In this document: piece by piece, positions 1-7,507 of the stretch | Layout: the number at the start of each line of letters is the position of its first letter | How positions within the stretch are numbered: position 1 is the first letter of the stretch | Assembly: GCA_964632945.1 (NCBI GenBank) | Contig: CAZWCX010000078.1 | Location: forward strand, 1-34,616 | Length of the DNA stretch: 34,616 bases | Direction of reading: 5' to 3' | DNA from: CAZWCX01 sp964632945 | GTDB lineage: Bacteria; Planctomycetota; MHYJ01; WSZJ01; CAZWCX01 | Made by a program: the position numbers and the translations under genes | The notes under the pieces: model-generated | Database searches by the model: none | What the model saw: the letters and a program-made list of their open reading frames with translations, nothing else | Told to the model about the DNA's origin: nothing

Positions 1-44
1 CGGATTTTTCACGAAGCCGCTGGCGCGGCTTCATGAATAATCCG
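1..44. terminator. Long near-perfect hairpin after the radical SAM gene
   Basis: Bases 1-20 pair with 25-44 around a 4-nt loop (21-24). 18 of 20 positions are Watson-Crick pairs; the mismatches are 7/38 and 12/33. The core is GAAGCCGC/GCGGCTTC. It begins 2 nt beyond the stop codon of the leftward radical SAM gene (47-49), so transcription termination or mRNA 3'-end protection is likely. No U-tract is visible on either strand, and on the left the window ends. The repeat may extend further or be a dispersed palindrome. Confidence 0.5.
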
Positions 45-46
45 GG

Positions 47-1135
47 CTAGGGGATGGCGGCGGACGCAGGCGCCCCGGTGCCGGCCGCATGCAGCGTGTG
101 CCGTACCTCCGCTTCCGTCCAGGTCCAGGCCTCCGCGCCCGTGAAATCGCCCGTGGTGGCGAGCACGGTGCCGGACACCCGGGAGCAGGAGCGGCGAAGC
201 GGACAGGGGTGACAGGTCGGGAAGTCTCGCGGCTCGAGTCCCCGGATCCGCCGGAATTGCGGGGAGTTCCTCCAGATGTCCGCGAACCGATTCCGACGCA
301 CGTCGCCGCTGGCCAACGGCGCGGCGATGCAGGGATAGACGGCGCCGGTGGAGGTGATGGCGCAGTTCGACAGCGCGCAGGCGCAGCGAAACGAGGGCTC
401 CCCGGAAATCGGTCCCGTGACCAGGTGCGACAGCGGCCCGCGGTAGAGACGCTCGAGGGTGGCGCGATCGACGCGCCCCGCCAGCGGATCGGCGTCGCCG
501 TCGTAACGCCTCGTGATGTGGGGATCGAACGCGTAGGGGACTCCCAGGGCCTCGGCCTGGGCGATCATGGCTTCGCATTCATGGGCATTGGTGCGGAGCA
601 GGCTGTAGTTCAGTTTCACGGCCAGGCCCGCCTCCCGGGCGCGCCGAACCCCCGCGAGGGTCCGCTCGAGCGACCCCGTCACGCCCGTGAACGCGTCGTG
701 CGTCTCCGGGCTGCCTCCGTACGCGCTGACATCGAGGTTGTGCGCCCCGGCGCCCGCGAGTCGCTCCGCCGCCTCCCGGTCCAGCAGCGTCCCGTTGGTC
801 TTCACGGTGACGACGCAGTGGTTCCGGCGCGCGTGCGCGACGAACTCCGCGAGCCGGGGATGCAGCAGTGATTCGCCGCCCGTGAACGTGACGAACAGCG
901 TGCCCGCGGCGCGGACCTGGTCGAGCAGATCGTGAATCTCCTCCGGAGTCAGCTCCGCTCCGCCGGACGGCGGGACGGTGCTGCGGTCGAAGTTGTAGCA
1001 GTGCGCGCAGCGGATGTTGCAGCGGAGCGTGACTTCGAACGTGACGCTCAGCGGGATCAGCATGCGCTCCGCGGTCGCGACCATGTCCGCGAGGAGCGGA
1101 TTGCCGCCGGAGTCGGCGTGCGGCTCGTACTTCAT
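47..1135 (-). CDS. Radical SAM/SPASM domain protein
   Basis: Predicted radical S-adenosylmethionine enzyme of 362 residues. The canonical CX3CX2C cluster motif is C39-C43-C46, followed by a GGE motif at 86-88. A C-terminal SPASM-like region holds C251, C253, C258, C269, C308, C311 and C317, enough for one or two auxiliary Fe-S clusters. SPASM enzymes often modify peptides (PqqE, MftC, AlbA), and others act on proteins or small molecules; the substrate cannot be told here. No precursor peptide, PqqD-like chaperone or transporter lies beside it. The gene stands alone: a divergent response regulator lies upstream and a strong hairpin directly downstream. The start was chosen at the ATG just before the conserved part; the frame stays open upstream, but there it covers the promoter region and looks non-coding. 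A TACAAT box 7 nt before this ATG suggests a leaderless mRNA. Confidence 0.85.
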   Translation of the reverse strand: MKYEPHADSGGNPLLADMVATAERMLIPLSVTFEVTLRCNIRCAHCYNFDRSTVPPSGGAELTPEEIHDLLDQVRAAGTLFVTFTGGESLLHPRLAEFVAHARRNHCVVTVKTNGTLLDREAAERLAGAGAHNLDVSAYGGSPETHDAFTGVTGSLERTLAGVRRAREAGLAVKLNYSLLRTNAHECEAMIAQAEALGVPYAFDPHITRRYDGDADPLAGRVDRATLERLYRGPLSHLVTGPISGEPSFRCACALSNCAITSTGAVYPCIAAPLASGDVRRNRFADIWRNSPQFRRIRGLEPRDFPTCHPCPLRRSCSRVSGTVLATTGDFTGAEAWTWTEAEVRHTLHAAGTGAPASAAIP

Positions 1136-1142
1136 CCCCGGG

Positions 1143-1148
1143 ATTGTA
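1143..1148 (-). promoter_or_regulatory. Possible -10 box (TACAAT) of the radical SAM gene
   Basis: On the minus strand TACAAT ends 7 nt before the ATG at 1135. Transcription would then begin at or next to the start codon. No convincing -35 element lies 16-18 nt upstream. No Shine-Dalgarno sequence precedes the ATG, which fits a leaderless message. Confidence 0.4.
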
Positions 1149-1236
1149 CCCGCGCCGACGTCGAGAAACCAGAGGCAATCGGGGGCCCGGCGCGCCCCGA
1201 TCCCCCCTGGGCCAAGGCTTGAAAATGACCTTTTTC

Positions 1237-1266
1237 GTGACCCTGCCCGGCCCCTTTTGCTATGGT
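1237..1266 (+). promoter_or_regulatory. Possible promoter of the HD-GYP/PFK pair
   Basis: GTGACC (1237-1242), an 18-nt spacer and TATGGT (1261-1266). The -10 is preceded by TG at 1258-1259, as in an extended -10 element. A leader of roughly 20 nt would carry the GGAG Shine-Dalgarno at 1286-1289. The -35 is only fair. Confidence 0.35.
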
Positions 1267-1295
1267 GACCCTCGGTCGGCGCTTCGGAGCCAAAC

Positions 1296-2318
1296 GTGAG
1301 CGTAAGAACGCCAAGCCATTCCATCCGGTCGGTGCGCATCGCACGCGTACTTGCCGTCGATGATGATCCCGCCGCCCTCGACCTCATCCAGCAGTGCCTC
1401 GCCCCCGAGGGCTATGACATGTACTTCGCCAAAACCGGCGAGCAGGCGATGGCGCAATTGGACCGGGACCCGCCCCAGGTGGTGGTCTGCGACCTGCAGA
1501 TGCCTGGATTGGGCGGCCCGGATCTGATCCGCCGGATCCGCACCCACCCGGCGGGCGCCCTCATCACCATTATCGTGATGAGCGAGACCCGCGACCTCGA
1601 CGCGGTGATTCATGCCCTCACCGCGGGCGCGAACGAAACCGTCATCAAGCCGTTCGACAGCTTCGAACTACGCATGCGCGTGCACAGCGCGCTGGCCCAG
1701 AAGCGGTTGATCGACGATCTCGCCGATGCCGAGACGATTCTGGAGTCGCTTGCCCGCGCGGTGGAAAGCCGGGACGTCCACCTCGGCAATCACGTGGAAC
1801 GGCTGCAGCTTTACGCGCTGCATTACGGAAAGCACCTGAAGCTCAACGGCGAGGACCTGCGGGCGCTTTGCCGCGGGGCCACGCTGCATGACCTCGGCAA
1901 GATCGCAATCCCGGACAGCATCCTGCTCGCGCCGCGCAAGCTGACGCAGGAGGAGTGGGTGATCATGCGATCGCACCCGGTCCGCGGCGAGGAGCTTTGC
2001 CGGCCGATGCGGACGATGGCCACCACGCTGCCGATCATCCGCAGCCACCATGAACGGTGGGACGGGTCCGGCTACCCCGACGCCCTCAAGGCGGAGGCGA
2101 TCCCGAAGCTGGCCCGGTACTTCCAGATCCTGGACGTCTTCGATGCGCTGACCAACAAGCGCCCCTACCGCCCATCCCTCGCCTGGAACGAGGCGATCGA
2201 CCAGCTGAAGGTCGAGGAAGCGAAGGGCTGGTACCAGCTCGGATTGGTGGACGCGTGGAAGGCCACGCTGGAAGCCAACCCCTACCTCCTTCGCATCCTC
2301 GAGACGCGCGCCTCCTAG
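1296..2318 (+). CDS. Response regulator with HD-GYP domain
   Basis: Two-domain protein of 340 residues. The N-terminal receiver domain (about 15-135) has the acidic pocket D22-D24, phospho-acceptor D66, S96 and K118. The C-terminal HD-GYP domain (about 145-335) has the HDLGK motif and the HHExxDGxGYP signature, the hallmark of cyclic-di-GMP phosphodiesterases that yield GMP or pGpG. A phosphorylation-controlled c-di-GMP hydrolase is the natural reading; HD-GYP proteins acting on other dinucleotides exist. No histidine kinase is adjacent. The start is a GTG with GGAG 6 nt upstream. A phosphofructokinase follows after 27 nt in the same direction and is probably co-transcribed. Confidence 0.9.
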   Translation: MSVRTPSHSIRSVRIARVLAVDDDPAALDLIQQCLAPEGYDMYFAKTGEQAMAQLDRDPPQVVVCDLQMPGLGGPDLIRRIRTHPAGALITIIVMSETRDLDAVIHALTAGANETVIKPFDSFELRMRVHSALAQKRLIDDLADAETILESLARAVESRDVHLGNHVERLQLYALHYGKHLKLNGEDLRALCRGATLHDLGKIAIPDSILLAPRKLTQEEWVIMRSHPVRGEELCRPMRTMATTLPIIRSHHERWDGSGYPDALKAEAIPKLARYFQILDVFDALTNKRPYRPSLAWNEAIDQLKVEEAKGWYQLGLVDAWKATLEANPYLLRILETRAS

Positions 2319-2345
2319 GCCGCACCCCGCCCGCGGAGCCCCGCC

Positions 2346-3377
2346 ATGATGCGCATCGGCGTCCTGACCGGCGGCGGCGACTGCCCCGGCCTGAACGCGG
2401 CCCTCCGCGCGGTCGTGAAACGCGCGACGCGGGACCAACATGCGGTCCTGGGGATCCGCAACGGCTGGAAGGGGCTGGTCGACGCGGAAATCGAGCCGCT
2501 GACCGAAGCATCCGTGATCGGCATTCTTCCCAAGGGCGGCACGATCCTGGGAACGTCGCGGACGAATCCGATGAAGCGGGAGGAGAGCGCGCAGCGACTG
2601 TTCGCCAACTTCCGCAAGGCCGGACTCGACGCGCTCATCGCCATCGGCGGCGAGGACACCCTGGGCGTGGCGCGCGACCTGCACCAGCGCGGTCTGCCGA
2701 TCGTGGGCGTGCCCAAGACCATCGACAATGACCTCGCGGGAACCGACGTCACGTTCGGATTCGACACCGCCGTGTCGGTCGCCACGGAGGCGATCGACCG
2801 GCTGCATACGACGGCCGAGGCGCACCGGCGGGTGATGGTGGTGGAAGTCATGGGGCGGAAGACCGGCTGGATCGCGGTGGCCGCCGGAATCGCCGGGGGC
2901 GCAGACTGCATCCTCATTCCCGAGCATCCGTTCTCGATGGATGAGATCGGCGGGTACATCCGGCGTCGCCACGAGCGCGGCAAGCACTTCAGCATCGTCG
3001 TCGTCGCGGAGGGCGCCGCCCCGTCCGACTTTCAGCCGGCCGTGCGGGATGCCGCCCAGGTGGACGAATTCGGGCACGCGCGGCTCGGCGGCATCGGAAC
3101 TCTCGTCGGGGGGGAGATTGAAAGGAGGCTGGCCGTCGAGACCCGGGTCACGATCCTCGGTCACATCCAACGCGGCGGCACGCCCACGGCATTCGACCGC
3201 ATCCTCGCCACCCGGTTCGGCATCGCCGCGGTGGAACTCGTGGAAAAGGGCGAGTTCGGGCGCATGGCCGCGATCCGCGGCAGCGAGATGACGACCGTCC
3301 CCCTGGAGGAGGCGACCCGGGAACTCCGCCGCGTCGACCCACGCCTCTTCGCCGTCGCGGAGACCTTCTTCGGCTAG
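2346..3377 (+). CDS. pfp: 6-phosphofructokinase, probably pyrophosphate-dependent
   Basis: 343 residues, phosphofructokinase family. It phosphorylates fructose 6-phosphate to fructose 1,6-bisphosphate in glycolysis. The GGGDCPGLNA start and TIDND (125-129, catalytic D127) are clear. The two positions that separate ATP from pyrophosphate enzymes are D104 (in GGEDT) and K124 (in PKTIDND). E. coli ATP-PfkA has Gly at both. Asp plus Lys is the known signature of PPi-PFKs, whose reaction is reversible. Some actinobacterial ATP enzymes are close relatives, so PPi use is inference. The start is ATG 2346, with GGAG at 2335-2338; a second ATG follows directly. It lies 27 nt after the HD-GYP gene and converges on uvrC with a 17-nt gap. 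Confidence 0.9.
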   Translation: MMRIGVLTGGGDCPGLNAALRAVVKRATRDQHAVLGIRNGWKGLVDAEIEPLTEASVIGILPKGGTILGTSRTNPMKREESAQRLFANFRKAGLDALIAIGGEDTLGVARDLHQRGLPIVGVPKTIDNDLAGTDVTFGFDTAVSVATEAIDRLHTTAEAHRRVMVVEVMGRKTGWIAVAAGIAGGADCILIPEHPFSMDEIGGYIRRRHERGKHFSIVVVAEGAAPSDFQPAVRDAAQVDEFGHARLGGIGTLVGGEIERRLAVETRVTILGHIQRGGTPTAFDRILATRFGIAAVELVEKGEFGRMAAIRGSEMTTVPLEEATRELRRVDPRLFAVAETFFG

Positions 3378-3394
3378 CCCGACTCCCCCCGGAC

Positions 3395-4726
3395 CTACTC
3401 CTCGCCCAGCACCTTCTTCCGCCGCAGCACATGGTGGTAGTGCTGGGCGAACCGGTGCGACTCGTCCCGCACCCGCTGCAGGAGGCGGAATCCGGCCGCG
3501 CGCCGGTCGATCTCCAGACGGCCCTCGACGCCCGCGCGGAACAGGTGGTCGCCGTCGTGCTTCGCCAGCGCGAGGACCAGCGGCGGCTCGATCGCCAGCC
3601 TCTGGAACTCCCCCATCACGGCATTCAGGTGCCCCAGTCCGCCGTCGAGCAGGAGGATGTCCGGGAACGCCTGTCCCTCCTCCGCCAGTCGGGTGAACCG
3701 CCGGCGCACCACTTCCTGCATCATCGCGTAGTCGTCGGTAACGGTCACGGTGCGAATCCGGAATCGACGGTATCCCGACTTGAACGCCTGCCCGTCGACG
3801 AAACAGACGAGCGACCCGACCGCCTCCTTTCCGGACAGGTTGCTGATGTCGATCCCCTCGATCGTCCGCGGCAGGGAGGACAGTCCGAGGAGCCCCTGCA
3901 GATTGGCGCTGGTCGCCAGCGGATCGAGCGGCGTCAGATCGCCCGAATAGATCTCGCCGAACTTCGCGCGCCGGTTGAGGCTCTCCACCGCGCGGATCTG
4001 GTCGCGGAACGACGCGGCTTCTTCGTATCGCCGGTCCGCTGCCGCCGCCTCCATTTTCTTCCTCAACGCCTTCACCAGTTCCGCCCGCTTGCCGCGCAGG
4101 AGCTTTTTCAGCGACTGAACATCCTGCGCGTACGTTTCCTTGGTGACCCGGGCGGCACATGGGGCCGTACACATGGCGATGGAGTGCAGCAGACAGGGAC
4201 GGAAATGGCGTCGCTTGTCGTCCCCCTCGCGAATGTCGATCGTGCAGGTCCGGAACTTGAAGATGCTCTGCAGGATCTTGAGCGCGGACCGCAGATCGGC
4301 TGCGTTGGTGAACGGGCCGTAGTAGTGGAAGCGCGTGTCGTCGCGATCCCGCGTCACCTCGACGCGCGGGAAGTCCTCCCGCCTGGAGATGGCCAGCAGC
4401 GGAAAGCTCTTGTCGTCCTTGAGATTCACGTTGTACCGCGGCTGCACGTCCTTGATCAGCCGGGCCTCCATCAGCAACGCGTCCACCTCGGAAGGCGCTT
4501 CCAGCACTTCGACGTCCCGGACTTTCTCGACCATGGCCCGATTCTTGGCCGGCAAGTCGGCGGCGGGCTGAAAGTAGGAAGACACGCGACTGCGCAGGCT
4601 CTTGGCCTTGCCGATGTAAAGGACGATCCCCTTTTCGTCTTTCATGAAATAGACTCCGGGCGCATCGGGAAAGCCGGCGGCTTTCTTCCGCAATACCGCG
4701 AGGAGATCGTCGGCGTCCTGGCTCAT
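3395..4726 (-). CDS. uvrC: UvrC-type excinuclease subunit, compact form lacking the HhH domain
   Basis: Dual-incision nuclease of nucleotide excision repair, cytoplasmic, partner of UvrB. In order: GIY-YIG domain (about 18-100), a four-cysteine cluster C161-C178-C186-C190 (the last three spaced as in E. coli UvrC), UVR helical motif (about 226-250), and the RNase H-like nuclease domain (about 289-435). That domain has D293, the DD pair at 331-332, D361 (LLDGG) and H424 (DESHRF), so both incision sites look intact. The protein is 443 residues against about 600 in the family. The stretch between the UVR motif and the RNase H domain is about 40 residues instead of well over 100, and the C-terminal tandem helix-hairpin-helix domain is absent. 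The frame ends cleanly after the catalytic histidine region. ATG 4726 has no Shine-Dalgarno. Confidence 0.9.
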   Translation of the reverse strand: MSQDADDLLAVLRKKAAGFPDAPGVYFMKDEKGIVLYIGKAKSLRSRVSSYFQPAADLPAKNRAMVEKVRDVEVLEAPSEVDALLMEARLIKDVQPRYNVNLKDDKSFPLLAISRREDFPRVEVTRDRDDTRFHYYGPFTNAADLRSALKILQSIFKFRTCTIDIREGDDKRRHFRPCLLHSIAMCTAPCAARVTKETYAQDVQSLKKLLRGKRAELVKALRKKMEAAAADRRYEEAASFRDQIRAVESLNRRAKFGEIYSGDLTPLDPLATSANLQGLLGLSSLPRTIEGIDISNLSGKEAVGSLVCFVDGQAFKSGYRRFRIRTVTVTDDYAMMQEVVRRRFTRLAEEGQAFPDILLLDGGLGHLNAVMGEFQRLAIEPPLVLALAKHDGDHLFRAGVEGRLEIDRRAAGFRLLQRVRDESHRFAQHYHHVLRRKKVLGEE

Positions 4727-4732
4727 CGGGGC

Positions 4733-4738
4733 ATCTTA
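4733..4738 (-). promoter_or_regulatory. Possible -10 box (TAAGAT) of uvrC
   Basis: On the minus strand TAAGAT ends 6 nt before the uvrC ATG, with no Shine-Dalgarno between. This is another leaderless-type layout. There is no recognisable -35 hexamer at the usual distance, so it rests on the hexamer and its position only. Confidence 0.3.
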
Positions 4739-4823
4739 CCACCCGGTGGCCGTGAGATCCCGTTCTGCGACACGCAACCCGGACCCGGACTCCCCCGCCC
4801 GGCCCTTGCCCGGGGGACGGTCG

Positions 4824-4852
4824 TTGCGGGGGCGCCGTCCGCCCGGTAGAAT
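4824..4852 (+). promoter_or_regulatory. Promoter of the GT-C-like membrane protein
   Basis: TTGCGG (4824-4829), 17-nt spacer, TAGAAT (4847-4852). The expected start of transcription is near 4859, just upstream of a GGAGG ribosome binding site at 4862-4866. Confidence 0.55.
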
Positions 4853-4874
4853 CGCACGCACGGAGGATGCCTGC

Positions 4875-6653
4875 GTGTCCGATTCCCCCCATCGTCGGCC
4901 TGCCGCGCCCGCGTCATCGACCGCCCCCGCCATTCCGCTGCGGCGTCCTCTGCTTCTTGCCGCCGTGGCCTTCCCGGCGGCAGCCCTGTGGTTGCGGCTG
5001 GAAGGGATCACCGGGCGCGGGTTCGAATACGACGAGATCTGGACCCTTTCCCAATATGTGGGAGCGGGCACGGTCGCGGACATTTTCACCCGCCTCGAGG
5101 TCCCGAACAACCATCCCCTGTACAGCCTGGCCGCCCGCCTGTCCTGCGCCATCGCGGGTCTGTCCGCGGTGGGTCTGCGTCTGCCCGCGTTGCTCGCCGG
5201 ACTCGCCGTACCGGTCCTGATGTACGCCGTCGCCCGCCGCCTGCTGCGCGCGCCGGAGGCGGCCTGGATCGCCGCCGGGTGGGCCGCCTTCAGCGCCCCG
5301 CTGGTGTACTATTCGTCCACCGGTCGCGGATACTCCCTCCAGGCGGCGATCCTGCTCGCGTACGGCTGGGCCGCCTTGCGAACCGCGGAAAGCGGCCCCG
5401 TCTCCCGTCCAGCCCACGCGATCCTGGCGCTCGCGCCGGTGCTGGCGGTGATGACGCTGCCGACGAGCCTCGTGTGGGTGGGCTGGATCGGACTGGCGCA
5501 TGCCCTCCATTGCCTCCACTCCGCAGGCGGCGGGAAAAGACCGGCCGGGGAGCCGGCGGAAGGAGATGCGCCGACGGCGTCCGTCTTCCGGCGGCCGGAG
5601 ATCCTCGCGCACGCCATCGCCGTCGCGTCCTGCGCGGCCTGGTTGGCGCATGCCTATCCGGCGCTCCGACGGGCCCGCGAGGCGTTCGGGCAGGACCCCG
5701 GCGGGGTGGCGGACCTGGTCGGGAGATTTGCCGAGACCCTGGGCTACGCCGGTGCCTGGGTGCCGTTTGCCGCGGGAGTAGCCGCTCTCGCGTGGCCCGC
5801 GACCCGGCGGACCGCAGCCTGGTGCCTGGCCGGCGCACTCCTCCCCTTCCTGCTCGCGCCGTGGCTGCGGGCGGGACCGCCGCGCGTCTACCAACCCTCC
5901 CTCCTGTTCCTCCTGCTCGCCGGGACCGCCGGCGGCGTCGGCGCACTCCAGGCCCTGCGCGAACGCAGGATCCCCCGGTTCGTCGTCGGCGCAACCCTGA
6001 CCCTTTTCGCCCTCGCTCCCCTCGTGGCCTTTCCCGCCGCGCTGCGCGCGCTGACCCCAACCGATTGGATGGCGGCCTACCCCGAGGTCGAAAGTTCCTT
6101 CGAGAACCGGGTGTGCCTGGTCTACCCCCCGGGCGGCGGCTTTCCGATCCTCTTCCATCACCCCGACTCCCCCGCCTCCGTGGTGCGACGACGCCCGCGG
6201 GAAGGGGGCGAACTGGCCCTCGTCGACGGGGGACGACGGATTCCGGGAATGCGCGCAGGCAGCGGTGACGAGTCATTCGTCGCGATTCCGGACGGGCTGG
6301 CCGCCATCGACGAACGGGTCGCCGGCCTTTCGGTCATTCGCTACGCGCTCCGCCGGCCGGATCGGGACCCTCTGGACGCGCCCGTGCTGGCGGCGCTCGG
6401 CCCGTTCCCGCCGGCGCGCGCAACCGAAATGCTCGACCGCTTGCGCGCGGTCGGCGGTCCGGATCGGTGGCTGGAAGTGAACGCCTTCCTGGCGTCCGGC
6501 GCGGGCAGCCCCGGTTCGGGAACGCCCGACGCGTTCCTCCTTTTCGTCAGCGAAGCCGGGGGCCTGGAGGCACGCTCCCTCCTGGAGGCGGAGCGGAAGG
6601 CCGGCGGAGCGCTCCGGTTCCTTCTCCTGGCCCCGCTGCGGAACCCGGATTAG
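4875..6653 (+). CDS. Polytopic GT-C-type glycosyltransferase-like membrane protein
   Basis: 592 residues with many hydrophobic segments. After the first membrane helix comes the acidic loop FEYDEIWTL, followed by PNNHPLYSL. This resembles the layout of GT39/PMT/ArnT-like enzymes, whose acidic pair in the first extracytoplasmic loop is catalytic and which use polyprenyl-phosphate sugars. It is probably an inner-membrane transferase putting a sugar on an extracytoplasmic acceptor. Which sugar and acceptor cannot be said, and the C-terminal 200 residues are soluble and unfamiliar. The start is GTG 4875 with GGAGG 8 nt upstream. The frame is open further upstream, but that region contains the promoter. 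The gene is monocistronic in appearance. Confidence 0.65.
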   Translation: MSDSPHRRPAAPASSTAPAIPLRRPLLLAAVAFPAAALWLRLEGITGRGFEYDEIWTLSQYVGAGTVADIFTRLEVPNNHPLYSLAARLSCAIAGLSAVGLRLPALLAGLAVPVLMYAVARRLLRAPEAAWIAAGWAAFSAPLVYYSSTGRGYSLQAAILLAYGWAALRTAESGPVSRPAHAILALAPVLAVMTLPTSLVWVGWIGLAHALHCLHSAGGGKRPAGEPAEGDAPTASVFRRPEILAHAIAVASCAAWLAHAYPALRRAREAFGQDPGGVADLVGRFAETLGYAGAWVPFAAGVAALAWPATRRTAAWCLAGALLPFLLAPWLRAGPPRVYQPSLLFLLLAGTAGGVGALQALRERRIPRFVVGATLTLFALAPLVAFPAALRALTPTDWMAAYPEVESSFENRVCLVYPPGGGFPILFHHPDSPASVVRRRPREGGELALVDGGRRIPGMRAGSGDESFVAIPDGLAAIDERVAGLSVIRYALRRPDRDPLDAPVLAALGPFPPARATEMLDRLRAVGGPDRWLEVNAFLASGAGSPGSGTPDAFLLFVSEAGGLEARSLLEAERKAGGALRFLLLAPLRNPD

Positions 6654-6867
6654 GTCCCGGCGTCGCGCTCGCGATCGATCGCCCGTGATGCCCTCCCGGA
6701 GAAAGAACTCCCGCGACCGCACGCGAGCCCTCCGACACCCCCCTTCGGCCACGAGATTCCGCGGATGTGGCCTGCCACCAACCGTGCTACCATGAACAAG
6801 GGACTCCGCCCGAGTCCGGCCCGCCTGGCTAGCGGTCGGCCCGCAGGCTCGCCCCCGGGAGGTTGCC
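6654..6867 (+). other. Gene-free interval before the hemerythrin-like gene
   Basis: 214 nt with no credible ORF. A TACCAT hexamer at 6788-6793 could be a -10 box for the next gene, but the -35 region is poor. GGGAGG at 6857-6862 is the ribosome binding site of the next gene. No clear terminator hairpin with a U-tract was seen. Confidence 0.3.
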
Positions 6868-7404
6868 ATGAGAAATCTGACCGAGCCCTTGGTCCAGGAC
6901 AGCCGCGCGATCCTGGACCGGCTCCCCGCCGTCGAGAGAGCGCTGGACGAAATGGACCTACCCACGATCCGCGCGACCATGCGTTTTCTGGCGCAGACCC
7001 TGTCGATCCACCGGCATGATGAAGACGACGTCCTTCTGCCCGTCCTGCTCAAGCACCTGGCGCACGGGTCGTCCCCCCGAAGTCCCGCGCCCGTCTCGCG
7101 ACCGCACGAAGACCCGAGCTGGTCGCAGTTTCAGGGACGGATTCGCTCGGAGGCGGAGCGCCTCCACGAAGAGCACGGATGGCTGGCCGGCCTCGCCCTG
7201 AATCTCCAGCGGGCGGCGGAACCCGACTCGACCCTGCTGACGGAGCGCGAGATCCGCGCCGAGGGGCGCCGGCTCGTCCTCCATCTGCGCCGCCACCTGT
7301 CGGCCGAGCTCCAGATGATCTTTCCGGTGGCCGAACAACTGCTGACCGAGGGCGAGAAACGGGCCCTCAAGTCGCAGATCGGCGGCACGCGGCACCGCTC
7401 GTGA
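6868..7404 (+). CDS. Hemerythrin-like HHE domain protein
   Basis: 178 residues, all helical in appearance, cytoplasmic. Metal-ligand-like motifs occur in order: HxxxE at H48-E52 followed by LLP; HEEH near residue 94; and HLRRHLSAE, then IFP, near 140-150. HHE proteins hold a di-iron centre and bind or sense oxygen, NO or iron. The N-terminal histidine that usually provides the first ligand is replaced (LVQDSRAIL), and HEEH is one residue shorter than the standard spacing. The metal site may therefore be atypical or absent. ATG 6868 has GGGAGG 5 nt upstream. The following lipoprotein has its own promoter, so the two need not be co-regulated. Confidence 0.5.
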   Translation: MRNLTEPLVQDSRAILDRLPAVERALDEMDLPTIRATMRFLAQTLSIHRHDEDDVLLPVLLKHLAHGSSPRSPAPVSRPHEDPSWSQFQGRIRSEAERLHEEHGWLAGLALNLQRAAEPDSTLLTEREIRAEGRRLVLHLRRHLSAELQMIFPVAEQLLTEGEKRALKSQIGGTRHRS

Positions 7405-7439
7405 GCGGATCCTGCGCGGACCCGGCAAGCCACCGTCCG

Positions 7440-7468
7440 TTGACGGGCGCGCGCGGAAGGCATACCCT
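7440..7468 (+). promoter_or_regulatory. Promoter of the WHy-domain lipoprotein gene
   Basis: TTGACG (7440-7445), 17-nt spacer, TACCCT (7463-7468). It would give a leader of about 33 nt containing AGGAGG at 7493-7498. Confidence 0.6.
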
Positions 7469-7507
7469 ACAGGACGGTAGCCGAGTGGGATGAGGAGGAG
7501 ATGGGTC

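Noticed and set aside
1668..4892. Very long open frame on the minus strand (1074 codons)
   Set aside because: It runs antisense to the HD-GYP and phosphofructokinase genes and out of frame across uvrC. It shows no domain and has composition typical of GC-rich shadow frames.
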